64,000 nucleotides of DNA from NCBI RefSeq assembly GCF_016654005.1, contig NZ_JAEPWN010000010.1, forward strand, positions 62,001-126,000, given 5' to 3'. How positions within the stretch are numbered: the stretch's first letter is position 1; each line of letters starts with the position of its first letter. This stretch comes from Brevundimonas nasdae (GTDB lineage: Bacteria; Pseudomonadota; Alphaproteobacteria; Caulobacterales; Caulobacteraceae). Below are positions 9,766-20,057 of the stretch, one piece after another. Position numbers and translations under genes: made by a program. Below the pieces are notes generated by a model. It was not told the DNA's origin. It ran no database searches and was given only the letters and a program-made list of their open reading frames with translations.

Positions 9766-9809
9766 CGTCATTCCGGGGCTTTGCGCAGCAAAGAACCCGG
9801 AGCCCAGGA
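9766..9809. repeat. Single arm of the dispersed CGTCATTCCGGGG repeat family
   Basis: Begins CGTCATTCCGGGGC and continues to AAGAACCCGGAGCCCAGG, matching one arm of the four full elements at 28016, 33131, 36915 and 41860. It contains a perfect mini-hairpin, CTTTGC-GCA-GCAAAG. The second arm is missing, so this is either a half element or a remnant. It fills most of the gap between trmJ and the ynfA-like gene. Confidence 0.75.
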
Positions 9810-9826
9810 CCGCATAGGGAGCCTCT

Positions 9827-10153
9827 ATGAAACTGCTTTGGATCTATCCCCTTGCCGCCCTGGCCGAGATCGGCGGCTGTTTCGCCTTTTGGGCGTGGCT
9901 GAAGCTGGATCGTTCGCCGCTGTGGCTGGCGCCGGGCGTCATTTGCCTGATCGCCTTCGCCTGGCTGCTGACGCTGGTTCCGACCGACACGGCGGGTCGG
10001 GCGTTCGCGGCCTATGGCGGGGTCTATATCTGCGCGTCCCTGATCTGGATGGCGGTGGTGGAGAAGACGACCCCCGACCGCTGGGACGTTCTGGGCGGTC
10101 TGGTCTGCCTGATCGGGGCGGGGATCATCCTGTTCGGCCCGCGCGCCGCCTAA
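9827..10153 (+). CDS. YnfA-like small inner-membrane protein (UPF0060 family)
   Basis: A 108-residue protein with four hydrophobic spans, beginning [19 protein letters not shown] and containing [14 protein letters not shown], the pattern of the YnfA/UPF0060 family. YnfA resembles small multidrug resistance transporters and has been reported to act as an efflux pump in Shigella; the role here is inferred only from the family. A GGGAGCC lies just upstream of the ATG. Its last four bases overlap the end of the convergent TonB-like gene. Confidence 0.88.
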   Translation: MKLLWIYPLAALAEIGGCFAFWAWLKLDRSPLWLAPGVICLIAFAWLLTLVPTDTAGRAFAAYGGVYICASLIWMAVVEKTTPDRWDVLGGLVCLIGAGIILFGPRAA

Positions 10154-11169
10154 CCCGCGCCCAGCAGGTCCGACCAGCGCCAGCTGCTCTTGCCCAGCGC
10201 CAGACGGGCGCTGCCGGGGCCGTCTTCGATCGACAGCACAGCCAGGCCATGCATCGCCTGGGTCTTGCACTCGGGCGGTGAGAAGGCGACCTCAAGCGCG
10301 ATGGCCTGGCGCACGCCGGCCAGCCCCTTGCCCGACTGACCCTGGCTTTGCAGCCAGTCGCCGTCCCAGACCAGGATGGCGCGGCCGGAGGCGTTCATCG
10401 CACGGCCCGCCTCGCTGACGGCGGTGCGGACCGAGGGGGTGCGTCGCAGACGGTCCTGAACCCGCCGCACCATGTCGCAGCGCCCGCCGCTGGCGCCCGC
10501 GCCGCCGCCGCTTCCGGCGCCTGCGCCCGAACCGCCGCCGCCCGGCCCGTCGCCATCGCCGCCGCCTGCCCCCGGCCCTGCCGTCATGGCGCCGGCCAGC
10601 TGCGCCGCGCCCAGCAAGGGAAGCGGCGGTCCCGGCGGCGCGGGCGAGGCGGGCAGGGGCTCCACATCGGGCGGGGGCTGGGCGACCACGCGTCGGGGAC
10701 GCGAGGCGCGGGGTGCGGGCGGCAACGGCTTGGGCGCTGTGGCGGGCGGGGCGGACTTGGGGCCGGGGGGCGGCGACGACGCCTGCGGCTTGGGCGCGGG
10801 AACGGGCGCGGGGTCTGGCGCAGGAGCAGGCGGGGGAGGCGGAGGAGGCGGCTGCGTCAGGGTGACCATGACGGCGGGCGTCTCATCAATCCGGGTGACC
10901 GGCGCCTCGGGTCTGGCCCACATCAGCGCCATCAGAACTGCCCCGTGCGCGACCAGCACCGGGGCGACGGCGGCGGGCCAGCGGGCGGGCCGCCGTGCAG
11001 GGCGGCGACGGTCGGGGCGGCGACGGTCCGGGCGGGCGCTCAATCGCCTGACCGTGATGGAATGTGAACTCTCTGTCGCATGGGCATCAGCAACAAACGC
11101 CTGTAAAAACTCTACACGCCTGTTGAAAACATTTCGGCGCGTCAGGAACGTGGCGCTGGCGAAATACAA
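10150..11169 (-). CDS. TonB-like anchored, proline-rich protein with an unfamiliar C-terminal domain
   Basis: The chain has a basic N-terminus, one membrane span (about residues 66-86, [17 protein letters not shown]), a long Pro/Ala linker (about 105-190), a Gly/Ser-rich stretch (about 200-230) and a final domain of about 105 residues. The first half is built like TonB or TolA, which cross the periplasm from the inner membrane. The C-terminal domain does not show the TonB YP motif; it starts with [14 protein letters not shown] and has a second Cys in [10 protein letters not shown], so a disulfide is possible. The start is uncertain: TTG 11169 gives the longest form, but residues 1-45 look unlike the rest and a later start is likely. 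Function unknown. Confidence 0.65.
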   Translation of the reverse strand: MYFASATFLTRRNVFNRRVEFLQAFVADAHATESSHSITVRRLSARPDRRRPDRRRPARRPARWPAAVAPVLVAHGAVLMALMWARPEAPVTRIDETPAVMVTLTQPPPPPPPPAPAPDPAPVPAPKPQASSPPPGPKSAPPATAPKPLPPAPRASRPRRVVAQPPPDVEPLPASPAPPGPPLPLLGAAQLAGAMTAGPGAGGGDGDGPGGGGSGAGAGSGGGAGASGGRCDMVRRVQDRLRRTPSVRTAVSEAGRAMNASGRAILVWDGDWLQSQGQSGKGLAGVRQAIALEVAFSPPECKTQAMHGLAVLSIEDGPGSARLALGKSSWRWSDLLGAG

Positions 11170-11419
11170 CCTATCGCTGAGACTGATCGACGTTCTGTAG
11201 AGCGGTCCGTCAATCGGCCTTCAGCCTTCTGGCGGGCCAACGTTTTCACTCGACCTATGGTTCCGATGAATTGGAATAATCATGCCCATTTGCGTGATTT
11301 TCTACGGCTAAGCTGACATTTTCTGGCCAAATACGCGCCATTACTCTGCCGTTTCCCCTACGGCAGGTTCATCTGGCGCATGATCTGGACGTGGCGCACC
11401 AGCAAAAAGGAGACATGAC

Positions 11420-11971
11420 TTGAGCAGATCGAAACTCAGGACTGCGGTCGTCGGCGGCGCGCTTCTCGCCCTCGGCCTTGCGGCCAGCGGCTGCGCCAGC
11501 CACCGTTTCGTGCGTGATCAGTTAGAGGTGGTGGACACCCGCGTGACCGGCGTGGAAGGCACGGCGGGACAGGCGCTGCAACGCGCCAACGACGCCCATA
11601 AGCTGGCCGAGGGCAAGTTCCTCTACCAGGTGGTGCTGTCTGATGATTCCGTGAAGTTCCCGACCGACGCTTCGGCCCTGTCGCCGGAAGCGGAGCAGCG
11701 TCTGGCCGAATTCGCCCAGCGTCTGACCAGCGAGAACCGCAACGTCTATCTGGAGATCCAGGGCTATACGGACTCCACCGGCACGCCCCAGCACAATGAC
11801 CAGCTGGGCGAGCAGCGCGCCGAGGCCGTGCGTCGGTTCCTGAACCGTCAGGGCGTCGCGCTGAACCGGATGTCGACCATCTCGTACGGACAGGAACAGC
11901 CGGTGGCCTCGAACGATACGCCCCAGGGCCGTTCGCAGAACCGCCGCGTGACCATCGTCGTCCTCGCGTGA
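11420..11971 (+). CDS. OmpA-family peptidoglycan-binding lipoprotein
   Basis: A 183-residue lipoprotein. The signal peptide ends in a lipobox (LAASGC), so Cys26 would be acylated. A short helical stretch follows, then an OmpA C-terminal domain from about residue 80. It has the peptidoglycan-binding pattern GYTDSTGTPQHNDQLGEQRA and the ending QGRSQNRRVTI, including the Asp and Arg that hold diaminopimelate in this family. The start is TTG 11420: AAGGAG lies at proper distance, and the nearby ATG 11415 is followed at once by a stop. The protein should tether the outer membrane to the wall, like Pal. Confidence 0.88.
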   Translation: MSRSKLRTAVVGGALLALGLAASGCASHRFVRDQLEVVDTRVTGVEGTAGQALQRANDAHKLAEGKFLYQVVLSDDSVKFPTDASALSPEAEQRLAEFAQRLTSENRNVYLEIQGYTDSTGTPQHNDQLGEQRAEAVRRFLNRQGVALNRMSTISYGQEQPVASNDTPQGRSQNRRVTIVVLA

Positions 11972-11977
11972 TTTCAG

Positions 11978-12003
11978 CGGCGGCCGTCTGCGGGCGGCCG
12001 CCG
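11978..12003. terminator. Hairpin between convergent ompA-like and cobB genes
   Basis: A perfect 9-bp stem, CGGCGGCCG with CGGCCGCCG, and an 8-base loop, placed directly after the lipoprotein stop and two bases before the end of the convergent sirtuin gene. The following T-rich stretch is weak (TCTATTT). It may serve both genes. Confidence 0.5.
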
Positions 12004-12004
12004 T

Positions 12005-12709
12005 CTATTTCAGGCTGTTGAAGAAGCTCGGGACCGTTTCGGTCGCCGGGCCGTAGACGCCTTCGTCGAACAGGTCGGCCCCCTGCGTCGGCTCCAGATT
12101 GATCTCCACCGTCCGCGCCCCGGCATGGCGCGCCGCCTGCACGAAGCCCGCCGCCGGATAGACCGCGCCGGACGTGCCGATGGAGACGAACAGGTCGCAG
12201 GCCGCCAGCGCCGCCTCGATCCGGTCCATGTGCAGCGGCATTTCCCCGAACCAGACGATGTGGGGCCGCATCCGGCCGTGCGGGTGATCAAGCGACGGTT
12301 CGTCCGCCGCCATGTCGCCCGGCCAGTCGCTGACCAGACCCGAACGGCTGCAGCGCGCTTTCAGCAGTTCGCCATGCATGTGGATCAGCTCGAACCCCGG
12401 CGCGGGGGGCGACGTCTCGTGGGCGCGGTCGTGCAGGTCGTCGACATTCTGGGTCACCAGCATGAAGTCCCCCTCCCACCGCGCCGCCAGATCGGCCAGG
12501 GCGTAGTGGGCGGCGTTGGGCTGGACCTCGGCCAGTTGGCGACGGCGCTGGTTGTAGAAGTCCTGAACCAGGGCCGGGTCGGCGGCATAGCCTTCCGGCG
12601 TCGCCACATCCTCGACCCGATGCCCGCACCACAGCCCGTCCGAGGCCCGGAAGGTCGGCACCCCCGATTCCGCCGATATGCCCGCGCCGGTCAGAATGAC
12701 GATGTTCAT
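12005..12709 (-). CDS. cobB: NAD-dependent protein deacylase, CobB-type sirtuin
   Basis: A 234-residue sirtuin. It has the NAD-binding [14 protein letters not shown] at residues 7-20, [11 protein letters not shown], the catalytic His region HMHGEL and [11 protein letters not shown]. The YNQRR segment supplies the Tyr-x-x-Arg pair that marks class III sirtuins able to remove succinyl as well as acetyl groups from lysine. In the zinc-ribbon region only one Cys (KARCSRSG) is seen; the later cysteines known from E. coli CobB are absent ([12 protein letters not shown] instead). Targets in E. coli include acetyl-CoA synthetase. It is convergent with the OmpA-family lipoprotein gene. Confidence 0.88.
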   Translation of the reverse strand: MNIVILTGAGISAESGVPTFRASDGLWCGHRVEDVATPEGYAADPALVQDFYNQRRRQLAEVQPNAAHYALADLAARWEGDFMLVTQNVDDLHDRAHETSPPAPGFELIHMHGELLKARCSRSGLVSDWPGDMAADEPSLDHPHGRMRPHIVWFGEMPLHMDRIEAALAACDLFVSIGTSGAVYPAAGFVQAARHAGARTVEINLEPTQGADLFDEGVYGPATETVPSFFNSLK

Positions 12710-12778
12710 GCAAGGGTCCCGGTTGATGACGAGCAGGCTTTATCTTGGCGCGGTCGGCGGCCAATTCTATAGCCAATC

Positions 12779-14233
12779 ATGCGCCAGATTCTGACCTTCA
12801 TGTCCGCCCTCGCCGCAAGCGCCGTTCTGGCGGGCGGCCTGTCGTCGTCTGCACTGGCAGCGCCTCAGGTCGCCGATCTGTTGATACGCTCGGCCAATGT
12901 CATTGATGTGAAGACCGGACAGGTCACGCCCGGCCAGACCGTCGTGGTGCGGGGTGATGACATCGTCGCCGTGACCGCCGACGCCGAGGCGGCCCAGACC
13001 TATGCCGCCACCCGCACCTATGACGCCGCCGGGCGCTATGTGATGCCCGGATTGTGGGACAACCACGTCCATTTCGGCGGCGCGGGTCTGGAGGACGAGA
13101 ACGCCGACCTGTTCCCCCTCTATGTCGCCAATGGCGTGGTCGCGGTGCGCGACGCGGCGGGCGATCTGGCCCAGACGGTCTTGGACTGGCGCGCGACGCC
13201 GCCGCGCCCGATCGGTCCGCGCCTGTTCACCTCCGGCCCCAAGATCGAAGGCATCGCGCCCGTCTGGAAAGGCGTGATCGAGGTCGGCGACGAGGCTGAT
13301 GTCGACGCCGCCCTGGACCGCCTGCAGGGACTCAAGGTCGATTTCGTCAAGATCACCGACAGCACCCTGAAGCCCGAACTGTTCCTCTATGCGGTGCGTC
13401 AGGCCAAGGCGCGCGGCATGAAGACCTCGGGCCATATCCCGATGGGGATCACGGTGCTGGAGGCGGCCGAGGCCGGTCTGTCGACCATCGAACACCTCAG
13501 CTATCTGATGAAGGCGGGATCGCGCGACGAGGCGGCGATTTCGGCCGACTACCTGGCGGGGCGCTACACCTACGCCGAGGCCATGGCCCAGTATGCCGCG
13601 ACCTTTGACCCCGACACGGCGCGCCGCGTCTATCGGCGTCTGGCCGAGTTGGGCGTCATGGCCTCGCCGACCCAGCATGGATCATCGACCCTGGCGTGGC
13701 TGGACCGCGACGACCACAGCCACGACCAAGAACTGGCCTATATCGGCCCGGGCATTCGCGGCACCTATGGCTGGCGGGTCGAACGGGCTGCGGCGGCGAC
13801 GCCTGAGCAGGTCGAGGCGCGCCACCGGGTCGAGGCGACGACCTTGCGGACCCTGCCGCTGCTGCGCGAAGCCGGTGTGCGGGTGCTGGCGGGCACGGAT
13901 GCGGGGTTCCTGAACGCCTTCAACTATCCGGGCTTCTCGCTGCATGACGAACTGGCCCTCTATGTCGCCAACGGCCTGACCCCGCGTGAGGCGCTGGAGG
14001 CGTCTGTGATCAATGGTCCGGCGCTGATGGGCGTCAGCGACCGCTATGGCGCAGTGGCGTCGGGCAGAGCGGCGGACCTAATAGTGCTGGACGCCAATCC
14101 CCTGACCGACATCGCGGCCACGCGCCGGATCAATGCCGTCGTGCGTGATGGCCGTCTGTTGGACCGGGCTGAACTGGACGGACTGCTGGCCGACATCCGG
14201 GCGCGGGTGCAGGCGCACGAGGCCGCGAAGTAA
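12779..14233 (+). CDS. Exported amidohydrolase-family metal-dependent hydrolase
   Basis: A 484-residue protein with a Sec signal peptide (about 1-27, ending SSALAAP). Metal-binding elements of the amidohydrolase superfamily are present in order: HVHF after MPGLWDN, the Lys of VDFVKITD, SGHIPMG, STIEHLSY and LAGTDAGF. The arrangement is that of the imidazolonepropionase-like/prolidase-like group that acts on peptides or cyclic amides in the periplasm. The substrate cannot be predicted. It is followed at once by the convergent LysR gene, leaving four bases between stops. Confidence 0.82.
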   Translation: MRQILTFMSALAASAVLAGGLSSSALAAPQVADLLIRSANVIDVKTGQVTPGQTVVVRGDDIVAVTADAEAAQTYAATRTYDAAGRYVMPGLWDNHVHFGGAGLEDENADLFPLYVANGVVAVRDAAGDLAQTVLDWRATPPRPIGPRLFTSGPKIEGIAPVWKGVIEVGDEADVDAALDRLQGLKVDFVKITDSTLKPELFLYAVRQAKARGMKTSGHIPMGITVLEAAEAGLSTIEHLSYLMKAGSRDEAAISADYLAGRYTYAEAMAQYAATFDPDTARRVYRRLAELGVMASPTQHGSSTLAWLDRDDHSHDQELAYIGPGIRGTYGWRVERAAAATPEQVEARHRVEATTLRTLPLLREAGVRVLAGTDAGFLNAFNYPGFSLHDELALYVANGLTPREALEASVINGPALMGVSDRYGAVASGRAADLIVLDANPLTDIAATRRINAVVRDGRLLDRAELDGLLADIRARVQAHEAAK

Positions 14234-14237
14234 AGGG

Positions 14238-15119
14238 TCAGGCGGCCAGGGCCGACAGGCTGTCACGCAGATGGTCGACCATCAGCCGCACCTTGGGCGG
14301 CACGTGGCGGGGGTGCGGGTGAACGGCCCAGACGCCTTCGTCGGGCGGGCGGTGGTCGGGCAGGACGCGGATCAGGGCGCCGGTCGCCAGGGCCTCTGAC
14401 ACATAGAAGTCCGGCAACTGGCACAGGCCCAGACCCTGCAGGGCCGCGTCCAGCACGGCGGCGCCCGAGTTGCAGCGCCAGCGGCCCGTGGGGCGCAGGC
14501 TCACCTCTCGCCCGGCCTCGGTGAACCGCCAGTGTTCCGATGATCCGGTCAGCAGATCATGCGCGGGCAGTTCGGACAGGTCGCGCGGCGCGCCGCGACG
14601 GCCCAGATAATCGGGAGCGGCGCACAGGATCAGTCTGCGCGACGCCAGCCTGCGCGCTATCAGCCGCGAGTCCGTCAGATGGCCGAAACGGATCGCCAGA
14701 TCATAGCCGTCGCCGACCAGATCCCGCAGCCGGTTGTCCAGGTCCAGTTCCATGGACAGTTCGGGGTGTGTGCGGGCGAAGGCGTTGACGGCGGGAGCCA
14801 CGAAGCGTTCGCCGTAGGAGACGGAACAGGTCATCCGCAGCAGGCCGCGCGGGGCGCTGTCGTCGGGCTGGACGGCGGCCAAGGCCTCGTCGCGTTCGTC
14901 GATCAGACGGCGGCAGCGGGCCAGGAAATCACGGCCCGCATCGGTCAGTTCGACCCGGCGGGTGGTGCGGTTCAGAAGCCGTGTCTGCAGCCGGTCCTCC
15001 AGCCGGGCGATCTCACGGCTGACGGCCGAGGTCGACAGCCCCAAACGTTTCGCGGCGCCGGAGAAGCTGGCCTGCTCCGCCACGGCGGTGAATTCGTCGA
15101 TCCCGTCCCAGCGGCTCAT
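14238..15119 (-). CDS. LysR-family transcriptional regulator
   Basis: A 293-residue regulator with an N-terminal winged helix-turn-helix (about residues 1-60, [28 protein letters not shown]) and a C-terminal substrate-binding region (about 90-293). It resembles the CrgA/DmlR-like subgroup. It is divergent from the formaldehyde dehydrogenase operon across 157 bases, with an inverted repeat just upstream of its start, so it may regulate itself and perhaps that operon. The inducer is unknown. Confidence 0.88.
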   Translation of the reverse strand: MSRWDGIDEFTAVAEQASFSGAAKRLGLSTSAVSREIARLEDRLQTRLLNRTTRRVELTDAGRDFLARCRRLIDERDEALAAVQPDDSAPRGLLRMTCSVSYGERFVAPAVNAFARTHPELSMELDLDNRLRDLVGDGYDLAIRFGHLTDSRLIARRLASRRLILCAAPDYLGRRGAPRDLSELPAHDLLTGSSEHWRFTEAGREVSLRPTGRWRCNSGAAVLDAALQGLGLCQLPDFYVSEALATGALIRVLPDHRPPDEGVWAVHPHPRHVPPKVRLMVDHLRDSLSALAA

Positions 15120-15132
15120 TGGGACGTTCGAT

Positions 15133-15159
15133 CATTATTGTTGCCTTTCTGCAATAATG
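15133..15159. promoter_or_regulatory. Inverted repeat, probable LysR operator
   Basis: Perfect 8-bp arms, CATTATTG (15133-15140) and CAATAATG (15152-15159), stand 11 bases apart in an otherwise GC-rich gap. The spacing gives the T-N11-A geometry known for LysR-type sites. It ends 13 bases upstream of the LysR start codon. Binding is inferred. Confidence 0.55.
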
Positions 15160-15276
15160 TTTTGCGTTTGTCGCCGTTTCGATGCCGCCTCATCGGGCGT
15201 AATAACGCACCCAATTCCCCTCAAGCAGCGCGCCGCCGCGCGGCGAGCGATAGGGGCCTCCGGAGGACCTAGAATT

Positions 15277-16383
<1,107 letters not shown>

Positions 16384-16488
16384 GTCTGAACCCGCCGCGG
16401 CCAATCGGTCAGTTGTGCATCGAAATGCTCTCTGACTAGATGACGCCGAGCCGCCGGATCAGAGCGGCGAAGGGAAAGAGACAAGACC

Positions 16489-16872
16489 ATGTTCACACAC
16501 GTCACCGTGGGGGCGAACGACGTCGCGGCGTCGCGTCAGTTCTATGATGCGGCGCTGGGCGCGCTGGGGGTTGCGGCCTCCGCCGGGCCGGACCCCAAGG
16601 GGCGGTACTGGTGGCGCACCCGTCTGGGCGCCTTCGCCGTCGGCGCGCCTATCGACGGCGAAGAGGCCTGCCACGCCAACGGCGGCACCATCGGCTTCTA
16701 CGCCAAGGATGAGGCGGCGGTGGACGCCTTCCATGCGGCGGGCGTGGCCCATGGCGGAACCGCGATCGAGGACCCGCCCGGCCGTCGTCCCAATCCGTTC
16801 GGCGACATGTATCTGGCGTATCTGCGCGATCCGTCAGGCAACAAGATCTGCGCTGTTTACAGGTACGGCTGA
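16489..16872 (+). CDS. VOC-family (glyoxalase-like) protein
   Basis: A 127-residue protein made of a single vicinal-oxygen-chelate domain: MFTHVTVGANDVAASRQFYDAAL opens the first beta-alpha-beta unit, and DPSGNKICAVYR closes the second. Metal-binding candidates are His4 and a late Glu/Asp, so activity is uncertain. It sits between the dehydrogenase (105 bases away) and the S-formylglutathione hydrolase, whose ATG shares one base with its stop. That placement suggests a part in handling a glutathione adduct or related aldehyde, which is inference. Confidence 0.85.
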   Translation: MFTHVTVGANDVAASRQFYDAALGALGVAASAGPDPKGRYWWRTRLGAFAVGAPIDGEEACHANGGTIGFYAKDEAAVDAFHAAGVAHGGTAIEDPPGRRPNPFGDMYLAYLRDPSGNKICAVYRYG

Positions 16873-17705
16873 TGCAAACCACGAAGACCCACATCGTTCA
16901 TGGCGGAACCCTTCGCTATCTGAAGCACGACAGCGAAACCACCGGCACGCCCATGACCCTGTCGGTCTTCGTTCCGTCCGGAGAGGGGCCGTTTCCGGTC
17001 CTGATCTGGTTGTCGGGCCTGACCTGCACGGAAGACAACTTCACCACCAAGGCCGGGGTCTACGGGGCCGCCGCCGAGCATGGCCTCATCATCGTGGCGC
17101 CCGACACCAGCCCGCGCGGAGAAGGCGTGGCGGACGATCCGGCCTATGACCTGGGGCAGGGGGCGGGCTTCTATGTCGATGCGACGCAAGAGCCGTGGGC
17201 GTCGCATTTCCGCATGGAATCCTACGTCACGGGCGAGCTGATCCGCCTGATCGACGACCATTTCCCGACCACCGGCGTGCGCTCGATCTCGGGCCATTCG
17301 ATGGGCGGGCATGGCGCCTTGACGTTGGCGCTGAAACACCCCGACCTGTTCCGCTCGGTCTCGGCCTTTGCGCCCATCGTGTCGCCGTCCGTCGCGCCAT
17401 GGGGCAAGAAGGCCTTCACCGCCTATCTGGGCGACGACCGCGCTGTCTGGGACCGGCATGACGCCACCAAGCTGATCGCGGCGGGCGCTGCTAAAGGCGT
17501 CTATGACGACATCCTGATCGACCAGGGCGACGCCGACAGCTTCCTGGCTGACCAGCTGAAGCCCGAACTGCTGGAGGCCGCCGCCGACGCCGTGGGCCAG
17601 AAGGTCACCCTCCGCATGCAGCCCGGCTACGACCACTCCTATTTCTTTATGGCCAGCTTCATCGCCGACCACGTCGCCTTCCATGCAAAGCGTCTGAAGG
17701 GCTGA
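16872..17705 (+). CDS. fghA: S-formylglutathione hydrolase
   Basis: A 277-residue esterase-D family alpha/beta hydrolase of normal length. The nucleophile Ser is in GHSMGGHGAL, the acid is probably in the DQGDADSF segment, and the His is in GYDHSYFF. LIWLSGLTCTEDNF is a strong family signature. It splits S-formylglutathione into formate and glutathione, completing the route begun by the dehydrogenase upstream. ATG 16872 overlaps the VOC stop (TGATG), which points to translational coupling. Confidence 0.95.
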   Translation: MQTTKTHIVHGGTLRYLKHDSETTGTPMTLSVFVPSGEGPFPVLIWLSGLTCTEDNFTTKAGVYGAAAEHGLIIVAPDTSPRGEGVADDPAYDLGQGAGFYVDATQEPWASHFRMESYVTGELIRLIDDHFPTTGVRSISGHSMGGHGALTLALKHPDLFRSVSAFAPIVSPSVAPWGKKAFTAYLGDDRAVWDRHDATKLIAAGAAKGVYDDILIDQGDADSFLADQLKPELLEAAADAVGQKVTLRMQPGYDHSYFFMASFIADHVAFHAKRLKG

Positions 17706-17712
17706 CATTCGG

Positions 17713-18675
17713 ATGACGCGTCGCCTTGGTTGGATGGTTCTCACGGTCATGCTGGCGGCTGGATCGGCCTTGGCGCAGGAGCAGGTCGGCGATCTCGACT
17801 GGCGGCCCAATCTGGCGTCGCGGGCGTACGCAGCCGACGGGCCTCTGGTCCGTGTCGATCAGGGGCATGGCAGCGAGCAGACGATAGACGGGCGGTACGC
17901 CGCCTTCGCCGCCCTGATGCGGACGGACGGATATCGCATCGAGGCGAGCCGGGGTCGCTTCGATGCGCCTAACGCGCTTAATGGCGTGGCGGTGTTGGTC
18001 ATCGCCAATCCGGCGCGACCTGCGGACGCGTCGCGCGCCTCGGCTTTTGACGACGCGGAAATCGAAGCGATCAGCCGTTGGGTGGAGCTAGGCGGGTCAT
18101 TGCTTCTAGCCGCCGATCACGCGCCCCATGGCGCAGCCGCTGAAGCTCTGGCCGCCAGGTTCGGGGTATTGATGGGCACGGGCTATGCTTTTCAGCCCCT
18201 AGGCGATGACGCCACGGCCAATCTGGTGTTTCCGCGCCAAGCGCTTGCGGATCATCCGATCATCGAAGGGCGTGACGACAGTGAGCGCGTGAATGTGGTC
18301 AGGAGCTTCACCGGGCAATCACTGGCTGGGCCGAAGGACGCCACCGTGCTGCTGGCGATGAGCGTGGATGCGCGGGAGGCTCCGGATCTTGAAGCCATGC
18401 AGACCATAAGGCGTCGCCTGCGCGCCGGTGAAGATCAGTCGGTCGTCCTCGCGGAGCTGTCGAGGCCCGCATTGCCTGCACAAGGTCTTGCGTTCCGTTT
18501 CGGCGAGGGCCGGGTCGTCGTACTTGGAGAGGCCGGGATGCTTACGGCGCAGATCGTGCGTTTTCCCGACCAACCGGATCGCCAACCCGTTCGCATGGGA
18601 CTGAATACGTCAGGGCACGACGACCAGCAGTTCGCGCTGAACCTGATGCATTGGCTGTCGCGACTTCTCCCCTGA
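17713..18675 (+). CDS. Exported protein resembling DUF4350 / GATase-like domain
   Basis: A 320-residue protein with a Sec signal peptide (about 1-22, ending ALAQ). The body contains VAVLVIANPARP, then DAEIEAISRWVELGGSLLLAADHAPHG, the pattern of the DUF4350/ThuA-like Rossmann fold in which a strand-turn-helix carries a polar site. The C-terminal half includes EGRVVVLGEAGMLTAQ. Function is unknown. It starts seven bases after the hydrolase and is probably in the same transcript. Codon use is a little less GC-biased than its neighbours. Confidence 0.7.
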   Translation: MTRRLGWMVLTVMLAAGSALAQEQVGDLDWRPNLASRAYAADGPLVRVDQGHGSEQTIDGRYAAFAALMRTDGYRIEASRGRFDAPNALNGVAVLVIANPARPADASRASAFDDAEIEAISRWVELGGSLLLAADHAPHGAAAEALAARFGVLMGTGYAFQPLGDDATANLVFPRQALADHPIIEGRDDSERVNVVRSFTGQSLAGPKDATVLLAMSVDAREAPDLEAMQTIRRRLRAGEDQSVVLAELSRPALPAQGLAFRFGEGRVVVLGEAGMLTAQIVRFPDQPDRQPVRMGLNTSGHDDQQFALNLMHWLSRLLP

Positions 18676-18690
18676 TGATAGAGGGGCGGC

Positions 18691-18915
18691 ATGACTGCTC
18701 TTGATGCTTACGAACCGATGTTTTCCGCCCTCTGCCGCGAGGTGGGCCTCTGCCTGCACGAGAAGGGCCAGAAGCGGGTGGTCGAGGCCCTGCCCAAGGG
18801 CCTGGACGCCGCCGTGCGCGCCGTCTTCGCCGCCGAAGGGGTGGACGAACCCAATGCGCCGGGCGACCTGAAGCGGGCCGTGCGCGATTGCCTGAAGTCG
18901 AACTTGCCAGCTTGA
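18691..18915 (+). CDS. Small hypothetical protein, 74 aa
   Basis: A small, mostly helical cytoplasmic protein (MTALDAYEPMFSALCREVG...) with two cysteines in the first 25 residues. A GAGGGG lies just before its ATG, and it starts 15 bases after the upstream gene, so it probably ends the same operon. No family is recognised. Confidence 0.65.
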   Translation: MTALDAYEPMFSALCREVGLCLHEKGQKRVVEALPKGLDAAVRAVFAAEGVDEPNAPGDLKRAVRDCLKSNLPA

Positions 18916-19023
18916 CCGTTCTCGCGGATTAAGCGGGGAACAAATCCGGGCGCAGGCGCTTGGGTTTGAGGAACGGGCGCCTATGTGCACCCCATCGAAC
19001 TCTGTTGGAAAAAGGAACCTCCC

Positions 19024-19635
19024 ATGGCCTTCACCCTGCCCCCGCTGCCCTATGCCTATGACGCGCTGGAGCCGGCCATCGACAAGGAGACGATGACCTT
19101 CCACCACGACAAGCATCACCAGACCTATGTCGACAACCTGAACAAGGCCGTCGACGCCGACGCCAGCCTGCAGGGCAAGTCGCTGGAAGAACTGTTCGCC
19201 AACATCTCCAAGGCGCCCAAGGCCGTCCGCAACAACGGCGGCGGCCACTGGAACCACAGCCTGTTCTGGGAGCTGCTGGCCCCGGCCGACAAGGCGGGCG
19301 AGCCCTCGGCTGAACTGGCCGCCAAGATCGACGCCGAACTGGGCGGTCTGGACAAGTTCAAGGCCGATTTCGACGCCGCCGGCGCCGGTCAGTTCGGCTC
19401 GGGCTGGGCCTGGCTGATCCTTCAGGACGGCAAGCTGAAGGTCACCTCGACCCCGAACCAGGACAACCCGCTGATGGACGTCGCCGAAGAGAAGGGCGCC
19501 GTCCTTCTGGCCGCCGACGTGTGGGAGCACGCCTATTATCTGAAGTACCAGAACCGCCGCGTCGACTACCTCAAGGCCTTCTGGTCGGTGGTGAACTGGA
19601 ACAAGGTCAACGAACTGTACGAAGCCGCCAAGTAA
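19024..19635 (+). CDS. sodB: Superoxide dismutase, Fe/Mn family
   Basis: A 203-residue cytoplasmic dismutase of normal length, converting superoxide to oxygen and peroxide. Metal ligands are seen in [11 protein letters not shown], in HWNHSLFW, and as Asp and His in [11 protein letters not shown]. The motif around the second His and the overall length suggest an iron form, but metal choice cannot be fixed by eye. ATG 19024 follows AAGGA at a good distance and gives the family start [10 protein letters not shown]; the frame is open further upstream but without likeness to the family. A strong terminator follows. Confidence 0.95.
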   Translation: MAFTLPPLPYAYDALEPAIDKETMTFHHDKHHQTYVDNLNKAVDADASLQGKSLEELFANISKAPKAVRNNGGGHWNHSLFWELLAPADKAGEPSAELAAKIDAELGGLDKFKADFDAAGAGQFGSGWAWLILQDGKLKVTSTPNQDNPLMDVAEEKGAVLLAADVWEHAYYLKYQNRRVDYLKAFWSVVNWNKVNELYEAAK

Positions 19636-19658
19636 GGCCCGTCGTCAGAACGACCAAG

Positions 19659-19685
19659 ACGCCCGCCGGATTATCCGGCGGGCGT
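19659..19685 (+). terminator. Rho-independent terminator after sodB
   Basis: A perfect 12-bp stem (ACGCCCGCCGGA with TCCGGCGGGCGT) and a 3-base loop, followed by TTTCTTT. It lies 23 bases past the sodB stop. The convergent small gene ends just beyond it. Confidence 0.92.
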
Positions 19686-19696
19686 TTTCTTTGGGG

Positions 19697-19930
19697 TCAG
19701 ATGTCGAAGTCGGGGGCTTCGTTCAGCCTGTGGCGCAGGCGTTCGACGTGATGCTGGCGCAGGGCGCGGCGCTGGCGCAGCAGTTCGTGAATGCCGTCGG
19801 CCAGGGACAGCAGTTGCTGGTCGTTCAGCGGTTCGACCAGATCGACCAACTGGGTCCGCAGGTGATCGAAGCCGACGTGGCTAAGGCCGACGTGGGGGCT
19901 GAGGTGAAAATTGTCTCCGTTCGGTCGCAT
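19697..19930 (-). CDS. Small hypothetical protein, 77 aa
   Basis: A minus-strand frame with ATG 19930 preceded by GGAG at six bases. The product is helical and rich in Leu, His and Arg (LVEPLNDQQLLSLADGIHELLRQRR), with no membrane span. It is convergent with sodB, with the sodB terminator between them. I prefer this strand because of the ribosome binding site and the coherent helical composition. No family recognised. Confidence 0.6.
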   Translation of the reverse strand: MRPNGDNFHLSPHVGLSHVGFDHLRTQLVDLVEPLNDQQLLSLADGIHELLRQRRALRQHHVERLRHRLNEAPDFDI

Positions 19931-20057
19931 CAGATACTCCGGCTGGGTGCATCGTCAGTCCAGCGCCGCAAGACCAGGGCGCTCGGTCTGTAAGGCGCAG
20001 CTTGCGCCTGCGGTTCCCCCAAAATCGTGCTTAACGCCCGCTGGGGCTGGCCGCAGC

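Noticed and set aside
10470..10850. Gly/Pro-rich low-complexity stretch as a tandem repeat element
   Set aside because: It is explained as the coding sequence of the Pro/Ala and Gly/Ser linker in the TonB-like protein.
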